From: Rhodobacterales bacterium
GTDB lineage: Bacteria > Pseudomonadota > Alphaproteobacteria > Rhizobiales > Stappiaceae
Reading direction: 5' to 3'
NCBI GenBank assembly: GCA_008107755.1
Contig: VIRH01000058.1
Span: 62,001 to 126,000 of the forward strand
DNA: 64,000 bases
Below are positions 27,502 to 36,467 of the stretch, one piece after another; within the stretch, counting starts at the first letter, position 1, and every line of letters begins with the position of its first letter. The notes under the pieces were generated by a model. It was not told the DNA's origin and made no database searches. It worked only from the letters and a program-made list of their open reading frames with translations. The position numbers were made by a program, and so were the translations under genes.

Positions 27502-29118
27502 TTGGTGAGCCAGAGTGAAGAAACACGCAGTATCACAATAACGAAATCATCACCCTTCGGGCGTCTCATGGGATCTCCTGCCTCGGATATCGGCGAAGAA
27601 AAACTCGCCATCAACCAGCAACGGGCCATCCGTCGCCGTGAGATGGCACGGTCCGTCAAGGATGTGCGCAGCCGTCTCGGCACGCCGGCGAACCAGCACA
27701 CGTCCTTCGACCTCGAACGCCAGCATCTGTTTGCCGACACGCGCATCAACGCCGCCTACGCCGCGCCGCTTCTGGCGCTGATCGTGGCCGCGATATCGGT
27801 GCTCTGGGTCGACCCGATCTTTATCGGCATCTGGTTTGCGATCACCCTCTTCACCCACCTGATGATGGTTCTGACGAGCCATTTCTACGAGAGGGCTTCC
27901 TCCGACGAAAAAGCCAAAAGCTATTGGCGGCACCGGTTCACGCTCGGGGATTTCGTCTACGGCTGCAGTTGGGCGGTCTTTTTCCTGCTGCCGAAGAACA
28001 CCCATGCCGGCGACGGCTTCGTGATCTTCCATTTCGCGACCCTTCTCATCGTCGTCGCCATGAACACCATGCAGTCGGCCACGCTTCCCAAGTGTCTGCT
28101 GGCCAGCACCCTCCCCATGACATTTGTGGTGACAGCGAGCTTCCTGCAACAGATCACGCCCATTCACTATACGCTCGCGGCCATGGCGATCGGAGCACAA
28201 GGCTTCTTCCTGATCCTTGGAAACCAGCTTCTGAAGAACGCCAACACAATGCTGGAATACCGGGCGGACAAGGATCACCTGATCGCTGAACTTGAGACGG
28301 CCAATGCGCTGTCGGACGAAGCGCGACGCCGTGCTGAAGCGGCGAACGTCGCCAAATCCAGGTTCCTGGCAACCATGAGCCACGAACTCCGTACGCCGCT
28401 CAATGCCATCCTCGGATTTTCCGAAATCATGAAGGATGAAGTGCTCGGCAAGATGCACAATTCCAACTATCGGTCCTATGCGGAGGATATTCACGGCTCC
28501 GGAAAGCATCTTCTGAACCTCATCAACGAGATCCTGGATCTGTCACGCATCGAGGCAGGCCGCCACGAGCTGCATGAAGAGCCGATTTTGCTGGATGACG
28601 TCGTCGAAGAGTGCGGCACCATGATGAAGGTGCGCGCGAATGTGAAGTCGATCTCGCTTCACCACACGCATGAAGGCGACCTGCCGCGGGTCTGGGCGGA
28701 CGAACGCGCCCTCCGACAGGTGGTTCTCAATCTCATGTCGAACGCGGTCAAGTTCACACCTGTCGGCGGTCACGTGCGCATCAAGGTTGGCCGGTCGAGC
28801 GACGGCGGACAATATGTCTCCATCAATGACACTGGCCCGGGGATTCCCGAGGAAGAAATTCCGACGGTGCTGGAAGCCTTTGGTCAAGGGTCTCACGCGA
28901 TCAAGAGCGCTGAACCCGGAACCGGCCTAGGCCTGTCTATCGTTCAGGCCCTGATCGGCATGCATGACGGCAAGTTCATCCTGAGTTCCAGACCAGGCGA
29001 AGGAACGGAGGTCACCGTTACGCTGCCACCGCTCCGGAACATGAACTATTCTCAGGATGTTGCGTCCGGTATCAGCAAGAAGCGGTCGGACAGCCAGGAC
29101 AAGGCACAATCCGCGTAA
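27502..29118 (+). CDS. Membrane sensor histidine kinase, DivJ/PleC-like
   Basis: Histidine kinase of up to 538 residues. Five or six hydrophobic segments occupy about residues 83-245, followed by a coiled-coil-like linker. The H-box FLATMSHELRTPLNAI has the phosphorylated His294. The ATP-binding domain shows NLMSNAVKFT, DTGPGIPEEE and GTGLGLSI. The H-box surroundings (GFSEIMKDEVLG) resemble the DivJ/PleC/PdhS kinases that act on DivK in alphaproteobacterial cell-cycle control; the true partner is not known, as no response regulator gene is adjacent. The start could be GTG 27502 or ATG 27568. Confidence 0.88.
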   Translation: MVSQSEETRSITITKSSPFGRLMGSPASDIGEEKLAINQQRAIRRREMARSVKDVRSRLGTPANQHTSFDLERQHLFADTRINAAYAAPLLALIVAAISVLWVDPIFIGIWFAITLFTHLMMVLTSHFYERASSDEKAKSYWRHRFTLGDFVYGCSWAVFFLLPKNTHAGDGFVIFHFATLLIVVAMNTMQSATLPKCLLASTLPMTFVVTASFLQQITPIHYTLAAMAIGAQGFFLILGNQLLKNANTMLEYRADKDHLIAELETANALSDEARRRAEAANVAKSRFLATMSHELRTPLNAILGFSEIMKDEVLGKMHNSNYRSYAEDIHGSGKHLLNLINEILDLSRIEAGRHELHEEPILLDDVVEECGTMMKVRANVKSISLHHTHEGDLPRVWADERALRQVVLNLMSNAVKFTPVGGHVRIKVGRSSDGGQYVSINDTGPGIPEEEIPTVLEAFGQGSHAIKSAEPGTGLGLSIVQALIGMHDGKFILSSRPGEGTEVTVTLPPLRNMNYSQDVASGISKKRSDSQDKAQSA

Positions 29119-29194
29119 GCTCATACGCAGCCTGGCATGCCATGTCGCTGGCGGCGGACGCCTTCCCGGCCATCAGCTGATCGCCTTACGGACT

Positions 29195-30220
29195 TTAGCT
29201 GTCCTTGCCGGAAACGCCTGCGTCGGCGAAGGTCGCCATGCCGGAATGGGTTTCGGCAGCAACCTTGACGATCCCTGCGGCCAGCGCGGCGCCGGAGCCT
29301 TCTCCAAGACGCATTCCGAAATCGAACAGAGCTGTCTTTCCAAGCAACTTCAATGCATGTCCATGGGCCTGTTCAGCTGAAACATGAGCAAACAGGCAAT
29401 GGTCCAGGCCGGAGGGATCGAGCTTGTGCACGATCGCTGCCGCTGCCGTGGTGACGAACCCGTCTACGATCACCGGAACCCGCTGAAGGCGCGCGGCGAT
29501 AATAAGACCTGTCATGGCTGCGATTTCCCGGCCGCCAACCCGGCGGAGAATTTCCAACGGATCCTTTTCGCCGGCAATCCGCGCAACAGCCGCTTCCACA
29601 GCTTCACGCTTGCGGGCAAGCCCCTCGTCATCCACACCGGTGCCGCGGCCGATCCAGTCCCCGGCGTCACCGCCGAACAGGGCATTGAAGACTGCAGCGG
29701 CAACCGTCGTGTTTCCGATTCCCATTTCCCCGAGGCAAACGAGATCGATGCCGCCGGCCAGCGCTTCCATGCCGTACGCCATGGTTGCCGCGCAGTTGGC
29801 CTCGTCCATGGCATCTTCCTTCGTGATGCTGGGCGTCGGCATGTCGACCGCGAGATCAAAGACCTTGAGCCCGACGTCGCTTGCTCGGCAGATCTGATTG
29901 ATGGCCGCGCCGCCTGCGGAAAAATTCTCGACCATCTGACGGTTCACGGCGCTCGGGAATGCCGAGACGCCCTCGTCGGCAACGCCGTGCGCCGTTGCAA
30001 AAATAGCGACCAGAGGCCGGGTCACCTGGGGCGGCGCCTTGCCGGACCAGGCGGACAGCCACTCTGCGATCTCTTCCAGGCGGCCCAGAGATCCGGCAGG
30101 CTTGGTAAGCTGGGCGTCCCGGGCTCTGACCTTGCCGAGCGCCTCTTCGTCGGGGCCGGGCATTGATTTCACGAGATTGCGGATGTCTTCGAACGGCAGC
30201 GCGGCTTCGGAAAGTGGCAT
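29195..30220 (-). CDS. cobT: Nicotinate-nucleotide-dimethylbenzimidazole phosphoribosyltransferase CobT
   Basis: Makes alpha-ribazole phosphate, the lower-ligand precursor of cobalamin, from nicotinate mononucleotide and dimethylbenzimidazole. The 341-residue protein has the PAGSLGRLEEIAEWL substrate segment near residue 36, the VAIFATAHGVADEGVSAFP block near 67, the conserved LGEMGIGNTTVAAA segment near 155, and the DHCLFAHVSAEQAH end. It is divergent from cobS, whose product uses alpha-ribazole, with 115 bases between. No cobalamin riboswitch is visible in that interval. Confidence 0.96.
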   Translation of the reverse strand: MPLSEAALPFEDIRNLVKSMPGPDEEALGKVRARDAQLTKPAGSLGRLEEIAEWLSAWSGKAPPQVTRPLVAIFATAHGVADEGVSAFPSAVNRQMVENFSAGGAAINQICRASDVGLKVFDLAVDMPTPSITKEDAMDEANCAATMAYGMEALAGGIDLVCLGEMGIGNTTVAAAVFNALFGGDAGDWIGRGTGVDDEGLARKREAVEAAVARIAGEKDPLEILRRVGGREIAAMTGLIIAARLQRVPVIVDGFVTTAAAAIVHKLDPSGLDHCLFAHVSAEQAHGHALKLLGKTALFDFGMRLGEGSGAALAAGIVKVAAETHSGMATFADAGVSGKDS

Positions 30221-30335
30221 CTTGTCCTGCTTCCAGGTTTTTATTGACGACCGGACACGTTCCCGGCCACTTGGTCTGCATAGGATGCCGATCTATAACG
30301 GTGCCCAGCGAAAACTCAAGCACAGGACCGGCTGA

Positions 30336-31208
30336 ATGGGCCCTCAAACCGACCAGAACTCCGAAAATCCGGCCGGTTCGGGACGTGACAAAACTTTGGA
30401 TCACAATGGGACGTCCACAGGCGGTCTTTCGCGTTACCTCGCCGATACTGCAGCCTGCGTCCGATTCTTTTCCCGTCTTCCGCTCAGGCAGTTAAACAGG
30501 GCTGACGATATTGCCACCCCACCGGATTTCAGCCGCATTTCCCGTGCGGCGCCTCTGGCCGGCTTGATCGTCGCCCTGCCGGCGGCCGGCTTCGGCATGC
30601 TGCTCGGGTATACGCATCTTCCCGTCATGGCCATCGCGGTGCTGACGGCCGCGATGCTGGCTGTTGTAACCGGTGCGCTGCATGAGGATGGGCTTGCGGA
30701 CGTTGCCGACGGTTTTTTCGGAGGATCCGAGCGGGAACGACGTCTGACGATCATGAAGGACAGCCGCATCGGCGCGTTCGGCGCGTTGTCGCTGGCATTT
30801 GCTGTTCTGCTGCGTGTAGCGCTTCTGGCTGCTCTCTGGGACCGTTTCGCACCGGCGGAAGCGGCTCTGCTTCTGCTATCGGCGGAAGTCATCAGCCGTT
30901 TTTTTCTTGTCTGGCAGTGGCAGATGCAGCCGCTCGCCCGTCCTGACGGGCTTGCAGCGCGTTTCGGCAAACCGGATGCCCGTGCGGTCTATCAGGCCCT
31001 GGTCCCTGCACTGGTATTTCTGATCCCACCCCTGTTGCTGCTTGCCGTTCCCGCCGTTTTTTTGGGCGCGGCAATCGGAGCGCTTTCAGCACTCGGTTGC
31101 GGCCAGCTGGGGCGTGCCAAGGTTGGCGGGGTCACGGGGGATGTGCTTGGCGCGATTCAGCAAGTCAGCGGGCTTGGCTTTCTCGCCGGCATATTTATGG
31201 TAGCGTGA
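30336..31208 (+). CDS. cobS: Adenosylcobinamide-GDP ribazoletransferase CobS
   Basis: Inner-membrane enzyme that joins adenosylcobinamide-GDP and alpha-ribazole in the last step of cobalamin assembly. The 290-residue protein has a polar N-terminal extension of about 35 residues, then FFSRLPL, the conserved GALHEDGLADVADGFFGG near residue 115, and RLTIMKDSRIGAFGALSL. Several membrane segments follow, ending with GGVTGDVLGAIQQ. Divergent cobT supplies the matching substrate arm, suggesting joint regulation from the shared interval. Confidence 0.95.
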   Translation: MGPQTDQNSENPAGSGRDKTLDHNGTSTGGLSRYLADTAACVRFFSRLPLRQLNRADDIATPPDFSRISRAAPLAGLIVALPAAGFGMLLGYTHLPVMAIAVLTAAMLAVVTGALHEDGLADVADGFFGGSERERRLTIMKDSRIGAFGALSLAFAVLLRVALLAALWDRFAPAEAALLLLSAEVISRFFLVWQWQMQPLARPDGLAARFGKPDARAVYQALVPALVFLIPPLLLLAVPAVFLGAAIGALSALGCGQLGRAKVGGVTGDVLGAIQQVSGLGFLAGIFMVA

Positions 31209-31232
31209 GGCGTTTTTCGGTGGGGAGGTAAG

Positions 31233-32435
31233 ATGGCCGGCGAAACGACATTTTCGATGATGCTCCCGTCGCGGCGTCTTGCGCCCCGGCTTTTCGTCGC
31301 GCTGGTTGTGCTTTTCGGTCTCGTCTCCTGCGGCAGCCGCCCGGAACTCGGCGTGCTTGCGCTCAACGAGATGCCGGCTCCCGGTGCGAAGAGCTACGAT
31401 ATTCTGGTCGCGACCACACGGGAAAAGGATGAGCATCCCGATACCTATTTCAACGGTGAGCGCGCGCAGCAGATCAACTATGCCGACCTCACGATCTCCG
31501 TGCCGCCCACTCACCAACCCGGTCAAATCGAATGGCCGACAGCGCAACCGGGAAACCCTGAAACGACTTTCGTGACGCGGCAGGCCGGATACATCCCCGA
31601 CCGAAAGGCATTCATCAGAGACGTCAACCAGCGCCTTGCGAAGCTTCCCAAGGGAAAACGCCGGATCTTCCTGTTCATTCATGGCTACAACACGCGCTTT
31701 CCCGAAGGCCTTTTCCGGTTCACGCAGATGGTCCATGACGGCAACATACAGTCGGTTCCCGTCCTGTTTACCTGGGCCTCACGGGGAAAGCTCCAGGATT
31801 ATCTCTACGATCTCAACAGCGCCGCAATCGCGCGCAGTGCGCTGGAGCAGACGATCGGCGATCTGGCCCAGACAAACGCGGAAGGCATCACCATCATGGC
31901 GCATTCCATGGGGAACTGGCTCCTGATGGAGACAGCTGTGCGCGCTGATCCACAGAGACTGGCGGTCATATCCCGCAAACTGGACAATGTGGTGCTGGCC
32001 GCCCCGGACATCGATATCGACCTCTTCAAGTCTCAGTTGAAACAGATCGGCAGGCCGAGAAAACCCTACGTGGTCATCGTGTCGCGAGACGACAAGGCGC
32101 TGAGCCTGTCTCAGCGGCTTTCCGGCGGCATTGAGCGCGTGGGGGCTTATTCCGATGATCAGGAGCTTGCAGAACTGGGAGCCATCGTCATCGATGTGAC
32201 GGAGCTGTCTTCACTCGACAGCACCAACCATTCGAAGTTCGCTCAGCTTGCCGGATTAAGTCCCGAGTTCCGAAAGGTCCTCGGGCAGGCAGACCTGACT
32301 TCGGTTGCAGCCATGGGTGGTTCGCCGGATCAGGCCACTGACCTTGCCGACCTGATCGGTGACACGGTCGCCTTGCCGATCCGGATCATAACCGCCCCGG
32401 TAACCCTCGCAGCCGGAAGTCTCGGCCCTCGATGA
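31233..32435 (+). CDS. Alpha/beta-hydrolase lipoprotein (DUF900 family)
   Basis: Predicted outer- or inner-membrane lipoprotein of 400 residues with a lipobox LVSC (Cys33) after a hydrophobic signal. The hydrolase core has the oxyanion strand FLFIHGYNTRF (HGYN at 150-153) and the nucleophile elbow AHSMGN with Ser225. This is the DUF900 family of esterase-like proteins, whose substrates are largely unknown. cobS ends 24 bases upstream and a DUF1289 gene and a retropepsin-like gene follow on the same strand, but shared function is not evident. Confidence 0.87.
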   Translation: MAGETTFSMMLPSRRLAPRLFVALVVLFGLVSCGSRPELGVLALNEMPAPGAKSYDILVATTREKDEHPDTYFNGERAQQINYADLTISVPPTHQPGQIEWPTAQPGNPETTFVTRQAGYIPDRKAFIRDVNQRLAKLPKGKRRIFLFIHGYNTRFPEGLFRFTQMVHDGNIQSVPVLFTWASRGKLQDYLYDLNSAAIARSALEQTIGDLAQTNAEGITIMAHSMGNWLLMETAVRADPQRLAVISRKLDNVVLAAPDIDIDLFKSQLKQIGRPRKPYVVIVSRDDKALSLSQRLSGGIERVGAYSDDQELAELGAIVIDVTELSSLDSTNHSKFAQLAGLSPEFRKVLGQADLTSVAAMGGSPDQATDLADLIGDTVALPIRIITAPVTLAAGSLGPR

Positions 32436-32496
32436 ATTGGGGAAACCGTCGATTTTCTGTCTTGGCAAAGCCACACTCCGCCGCCATATCCGCCTG

Positions 32497-32679
32497 ATGG
32501 TGTCTCCTTGTATCAATATCTGCCAGATCGACAGGAAATCCGGCCTGTGCACAGGCTGCCTGCGATCTCTGGACGAGATCGCCGGCTGGGCGACCTTCAC
32601 TGACCACGAGCGGCTCGAAATCATGGCGGTCCTCGACCAGCGAAGAAAAGAACTCACCATGTCCGGAGAACGCCAATGA
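32497..32679 (+). CDS. DUF1289 small cysteine-rich protein
   Basis: Protein of 60 residues from the ATG at 32497. It shows the DUF1289 pattern SPCINICQID, then GLCTGCLRSLDEIAGW, in which four cysteines probably bind a metal or an Fe-S cluster. Function is unknown. An in-frame TTG at 32437 would add 20 poorly conserved-looking residues. Its stop overlaps the start of the retropepsin-like gene (ATGA), so the two are translationally coupled. Confidence 0.85.
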   Translation: MVSPCINICQIDRKSGLCTGCLRSLDEIAGWATFTDHERLEIMAVLDQRRKELTMSGERQ

Positions 32680-33389
32680 ACCGCGGCGGACAACTACGCG
32701 GCTTCATCGTCGTCATTCTCGTGATCGTGATGGCAGCCTTTGCCTTCTACGCGTTTTTCGGCGACCCGACGGATCCGACCAACGCCAATTTCGATGGCAG
32801 TGGACCTCGCCTTGTTGCCCTGTCTGCTCTCGCCTTCGTGTTTCTTGCCAGCTTCGTCTTCGGGCAACCGAAAGTGGGCGAGATCATTCAAGGCACACTG
32901 TTCTGGGGCGGGTTATGCGCGCTGCTGGTCATCGGTTACACCTTTCGAACCGACCTGGTGCAGGCGGGTTACCGGGTTCTGGGCGCCCTTGCGCCCGGAC
33001 TTGCGGTCACCCAGACCGATGGCTCGATCCTGATCGTCCGTGACGCCAGCGGCCATTTTGTACTGGACGGCAAGACCAACGGATCGCGAACGCATTTCCT
33101 GCTCGATACTGGCGCGAGCGCGGTCGTTCTGACGAATGAAGATGCGCGTCGCGCCGGATACCGCGATCAGGACCTTTCCTTCACCGTGCCGGTGTCGACC
33201 GCAAACGGTCGGGCACTGGTTGCGCCGGTCAAGATTGATACGCTGACGTTCGGCGATCATACCCTTCGAGATATCCGTGGATTTGTTGCCCGGGAAGGTG
33301 CTCTGGACTCCAGCCTCTTCGGGATGACGGCGCTCGACCGCCTGCAAGGCTGGCGGATCGAAGGCGATCAGCTGATCATGAACCCTTGA
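32676..33389 (+). CDS. Retropepsin-like aspartic protease, membrane-anchored (TIGR02281 type)
   Basis: Protein of 237 residues with three hydrophobic segments in the first 90 residues and a C-terminal retropepsin-like domain. The catalytic signature is FLLDTGASAVVLT with Asp144-Thr-Gly. The dimeric retropepsin fold needs only one DTG per chain, as seen here. The C-terminal GMTALDRLQGWRIEGDQLIM is typical of the family. It faces the periplasm by prediction. It overlaps the DUF1289 gene and is convergent with dusA. Natural substrates are unknown. Confidence 0.86.
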   Translation: MNRGGQLRGFIVVILVIVMAAFAFYAFFGDPTDPTNANFDGSGPRLVALSALAFVFLASFVFGQPKVGEIIQGTLFWGGLCALLVIGYTFRTDLVQAGYRVLGALAPGLAVTQTDGSILIVRDASGHFVLDGKTNGSRTHFLLDTGASAVVLTNEDARRAGYRDQDLSFTVPVSTANGRALVAPVKIDTLTFGDHTLRDIRGFVAREGALDSSLFGMTALDRLQGWRIEGDQLIMNP

Positions 33390-33413
33390 GCGAAGGTTAT
33401 CTCGCTCCGCCCC

Positions 33414-34484
33414 TTATTCGGCAGCTTCCAGATCAGCGCCTGCAACGCTGACAGCGGCCAGAGCCTTTTCGACAACCTCAAGACCTGCGCCCGGTCGGAT
33501 GGCTTCTACCGTCAGAATCCGTCGCCAGGAGCGCGCACCCGGCCGGCCGTGAAACAGCCCCAACATGTGGCGTGTCATATGAGCCAGCTTCACACCTCTG
33601 GAAAGCTCGGCGTCGAGATAGGCCATATGACCTTTCACTGCATCCCACGGAGAGATCTCCGGTGTCGCTTCGCCATATAGCCGGCGGTCGACCTCGCCCA
33701 TGATCTGCGGCGTGTGGTAAGCCGCACGTCCGAACATGAGGCCATCCAGGGTTTCCAGATACGGCTCGCCCTGGTCCAGCGTCTGAAGGCCGCCATTAAG
33801 GCCGATGAACCGCTCGGGAAGCCGTTTTTTCAAGCGAACCACCCTGTCGTAATCGAGCGGAGGGACGTCGCGGTTTTCTTTCGGGCTCAGCCCCTGCAGC
33901 CAGGCCTTGCGCGCATGAACCCATAGTGCGTCTGCGCCGGCGGCAAAGACCGCGTCCGCCATCGCATCAAGTGCCTCTTCGGGATCCTGATCGTCAACGC
34001 CGATCCGGCATTTGACGGTCACCGGAATTCCGACTTCGGCCTTCATCGCGGCAACACAGGCGGCAACGGTCTCCGGCTCCGCCATCAGACAGGCGCCGAA
34101 GCTTCCCGACTGCACCCGATCGGACGGGCAGCCGACATTTATGTTGACCTCGTCATAGCCGAAGTCCTCCACGATCCGCGCCGCCGCCGCCATCTGATCG
34201 GGCTCGGACCCGCCAAGCTGACAGGCAATCGGATGCTCGATGTCGGAAAAGCCGAGCAGATAGTCCCGGTCGCCGTGGATCACCGCGCCGGTAGTCACCA
34301 TCTCGGTGTAGAGCAAGCCACGTTTCGTCAGCTGCCGGTGGAAGGCACGACAATGCCTGTCCGTCCAGTCCATCATCGGGGCTACGGAAAATACCGGGCG
34401 TTGAGCCTTGTAGAGTTGGTCGCTCGCGTTCATCGGCGTGTAGATATCATTTGATGGTGGAAGACGCAAAGCGGGGAAATTCAT
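33414..34484 (-). CDS. dusA: tRNA-dihydrouridine(20/20a) synthase DusA
   Basis: FMN enzyme that reduces uridine 20 and 20a in the D-loop of tRNAs. The 356-residue protein has FSVAPMMDWTDRHCRAF near residue 32, ACQLGGSEPDQMA, the catalytic-cysteine segment NINVGCPSDRVQSG near 115, and SFGACLM. The length matches DusA better than DusB or DusC. The ATG at 34484 has a GAGGG before it; a second possible start is 34433. It is divergent from the MFS transporter. Confidence 0.94.
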   Translation of the reverse strand: MNFPALRLPPSNDIYTPMNASDQLYKAQRPVFSVAPMMDWTDRHCRAFHRQLTKRGLLYTEMVTTGAVIHGDRDYLLGFSDIEHPIACQLGGSEPDQMAAAARIVEDFGYDEVNINVGCPSDRVQSGSFGACLMAEPETVAACVAAMKAEVGIPVTVKCRIGVDDQDPEEALDAMADAVFAAGADALWVHARKAWLQGLSPKENRDVPPLDYDRVVRLKKRLPERFIGLNGGLQTLDQGEPYLETLDGLMFGRAAYHTPQIMGEVDRRLYGEATPEISPWDAVKGHMAYLDAELSRGVKLAHMTRHMLGLFHGRPGARSWRRILTVEAIRPGAGLEVVEKALAAVSVAGADLEAAE

Positions 34485-34687
34485 GGCCCTCGATCCCGCC
34501 CCGCCTCTTCCCGACGGTTTCTCCAGTTGACGAGATTGCAGTGCGTGTCCAATCTGTCGTTTCCTGCCAATGACCTTTCACACGATGACCTGCCTCGTTT
34601 TCTCCAGCGCGTTCAAGTTGCCCCGACCGCATCTTGCGCCGTGACATTCCGCGAGCGGCCACGGCACGCCACACACTCGGAGCCCCA

Positions 34688-36136
34688 ATGCCGATTTTCG
34701 ATCGCCGGCCAAAGACCGCGGCAGTCAAAGACATTTCGCAGTTTGAAAATATCGTGGACGATGATGCCGAAGCCGGGCTTCCTGTGCCGCGCCGCTATTT
34801 CGCGACCTTCACGATGCTGTCGGCGCTGGTACTCGTCGTTCTCGATGCGGCGATCGCCAATGTCGCGTTGCCGTCCATTCATACGGATCTGAACGTTTCG
34901 GCTGCCGCAACCGTGTGGGTCGTAACGGCCTATCAGCTTGCAATCGTGATGGCCTTGCTGCCTAGCGCAGCGCTCGGTGAGAGCCTCGGCTACCGTAAAG
35001 TCTACCTGACCGGCATCGTCCTCTTCACCGCTTCCTCCCTGTTGTGCACGATCGCACCATCCCTGCCCTGGCTCATCGGCGCCCGCTTCGTGCAGGGGCT
35101 TGGCGCTGCTCCGATCATGGCGCTCGCGATCGCCCTGCTGCGCCATATCTTTCCCCGTCGCGTCATCGGCACAGTCATCGGCTGGTACGCGATGGTGGTC
35201 GCCCTTTCGACGGCAATCGGCCCGATCGTCGGTGCGGCAATCCTGTCCGTTGCTTCTTGGCCCTGGCTGTTTGCGGTCAACATTCCCATCGGGATCATCG
35301 CGCTCAGCGTCGGCCGGACGCTGCCGCAACCGGACGGCAATGGGCGGTCCCTAGATCTTCCCAGCGTCGTTCTTAATGCTCTCGGGTTCGGAGCGCTCGT
35401 GATCGGAGCGGATCAGGTCATCGAGGAGCCGCTGACTGGCGCGCTTCTGCTTTGTGTGAGCGCTGCAAGCTTCGCGGCGCTGGTTCTTCGCGAATGGCCG
35501 CGATCTGCGCCGCTGATCCCGCTGGACCTTTTGCGCATGCACCCGTTCCGATTTTCGGTGATGGCGTCCGTCTGCTGTTTTGCCGCACAGATGGCGAGCT
35601 TCGTCGCGCTGCCGTTCATGCTTCAGCACGGACTCGGGCTGTCGACGTTCATGACCGGCGTCTGCATGACGCCGTGGCCGATCATGGTTGCAATCATGGG
35701 GCCGTTGGCCGGTCGGCTGTCGGACCGCGTGCAGGATGCTCTTCTGTGTACAGTCGGCGGCATCGTGCTGGCCGCAGGCCTCGCACTCGCAGCCGTTTCT
35801 CCTCGATATGGCAGCCCGGTCCCGCTTGTCATCTTCACCATGATCGCCGGGCTCGGCTTCGGTTTCTTTCAGGTGCCGAACAATCGCAACATGCTGATGT
35901 CCATACCACGCGAACGCAGCGGCGCAGCCGGAGGTATGCAAGGATCGGCTCGCCTCGTCGGGCAGACCGCCGGAAGCCTCGTTATGACCCTTCTTTTCAC
36001 GCTCACGTCATCCTCCGTCGCGCCAAGGGCGGGGCTGGCGATCGGCGCGGTTCTTGCGCTGTTGGGCGCCCTGGCAAGCGCGATGCGGATCACGCGCGGC
36101 AGCACGGCTGAGGCGCGTACGGGAACGCCAGAGTAA
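34688..36136 (+). CDS. MFS drug-efflux transporter, DHA2 (14-helix) type
   Basis: Inner-membrane antiporter of 482 residues. It has about 14 hydrophobic segments, a cytoplasmic N-terminal tail of about 40 residues, the motif LVVLDAAIANVALPSIHTDL near helix 1, ARFVQGLGAAPIMALAIAL in helix 4, and the antiporter motif C region (STAIGPIVGAAIL) in helix 5. EmrB/QacA-like proteins export drugs or dyes. The ATG at 34688 is preferred to the TTG at 34634. No membrane-fusion partner gene lies nearby, so it probably works alone. Confidence 0.9.
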   Translation: MPIFDRRPKTAAVKDISQFENIVDDDAEAGLPVPRRYFATFTMLSALVLVVLDAAIANVALPSIHTDLNVSAAATVWVVTAYQLAIVMALLPSAALGESLGYRKVYLTGIVLFTASSLLCTIAPSLPWLIGARFVQGLGAAPIMALAIALLRHIFPRRVIGTVIGWYAMVVALSTAIGPIVGAAILSVASWPWLFAVNIPIGIIALSVGRTLPQPDGNGRSLDLPSVVLNALGFGALVIGADQVIEEPLTGALLLCVSAASFAALVLREWPRSAPLIPLDLLRMHPFRFSVMASVCCFAAQMASFVALPFMLQHGLGLSTFMTGVCMTPWPIMVAIMGPLAGRLSDRVQDALLCTVGGIVLAAGLALAAVSPRYGSPVPLVIFTMIAGLGFGFFQVPNNRNMLMSIPRERSGAAGGMQGSARLVGQTAGSLVMTLLFTLTSSSVAPRAGLAIGAVLALLGALASAMRITRGSTAEARTGTPE

Positions 36137-36467
36137 GACGGAGATGGCTATCTCCTCTCGCGCTGGATCAACGACCCATTGTCGCCAGGAAGAAGACGGG
36201 ACGACGCATATCGGACACGGCACCTGAAAAGGAAGTCTGTTTCAAGGTTCAAGGTGGTCGGCGGCTTCCCGAAGTCACTCTGATCACCCAACCCGGCCCG
36301 AACACTCCTGGCGATAGAATCGCAAACGACTTTCCGCCGCGCGCCATTTTTGATTGGGTGGCGGCAAGGCTCAATTCCGTATCGAAGCCAGGCGTACCGG
36401 TAGCGTGCGTGTTCGACTTGCGCCCGTTTTTCGTGCTGATTAGATACAGGCAACCGAGGAGGATTTC
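36137..36467. other. 331-base intergenic stretch, no gene supported
   Basis: A small inverted repeat GGAGAT/ATCTCC lies just after the MFS stop but lacks a T-run. A 101-codon open frame on the minus strand starts at TTG and has no recognisable features. Otherwise I see only the presumed promoter of the next gene, whose GAGGAGG site stands six bases before its ATG. Confidence 0.5.

Noticed and set aside
30221..30335. Possible cobalamin riboswitch between cobT and cobS
   Set aside because: The interval is only 115 bases and shows no B12-box-like element; a full riboswitch would not fit well.
36148..36453. 101-codon frame on the minus strand in the gap before the DMT transporter
   Set aside because: TTG start, no ribosome-binding site, no recognisable feature, and it covers the promoter of the downstream gene.
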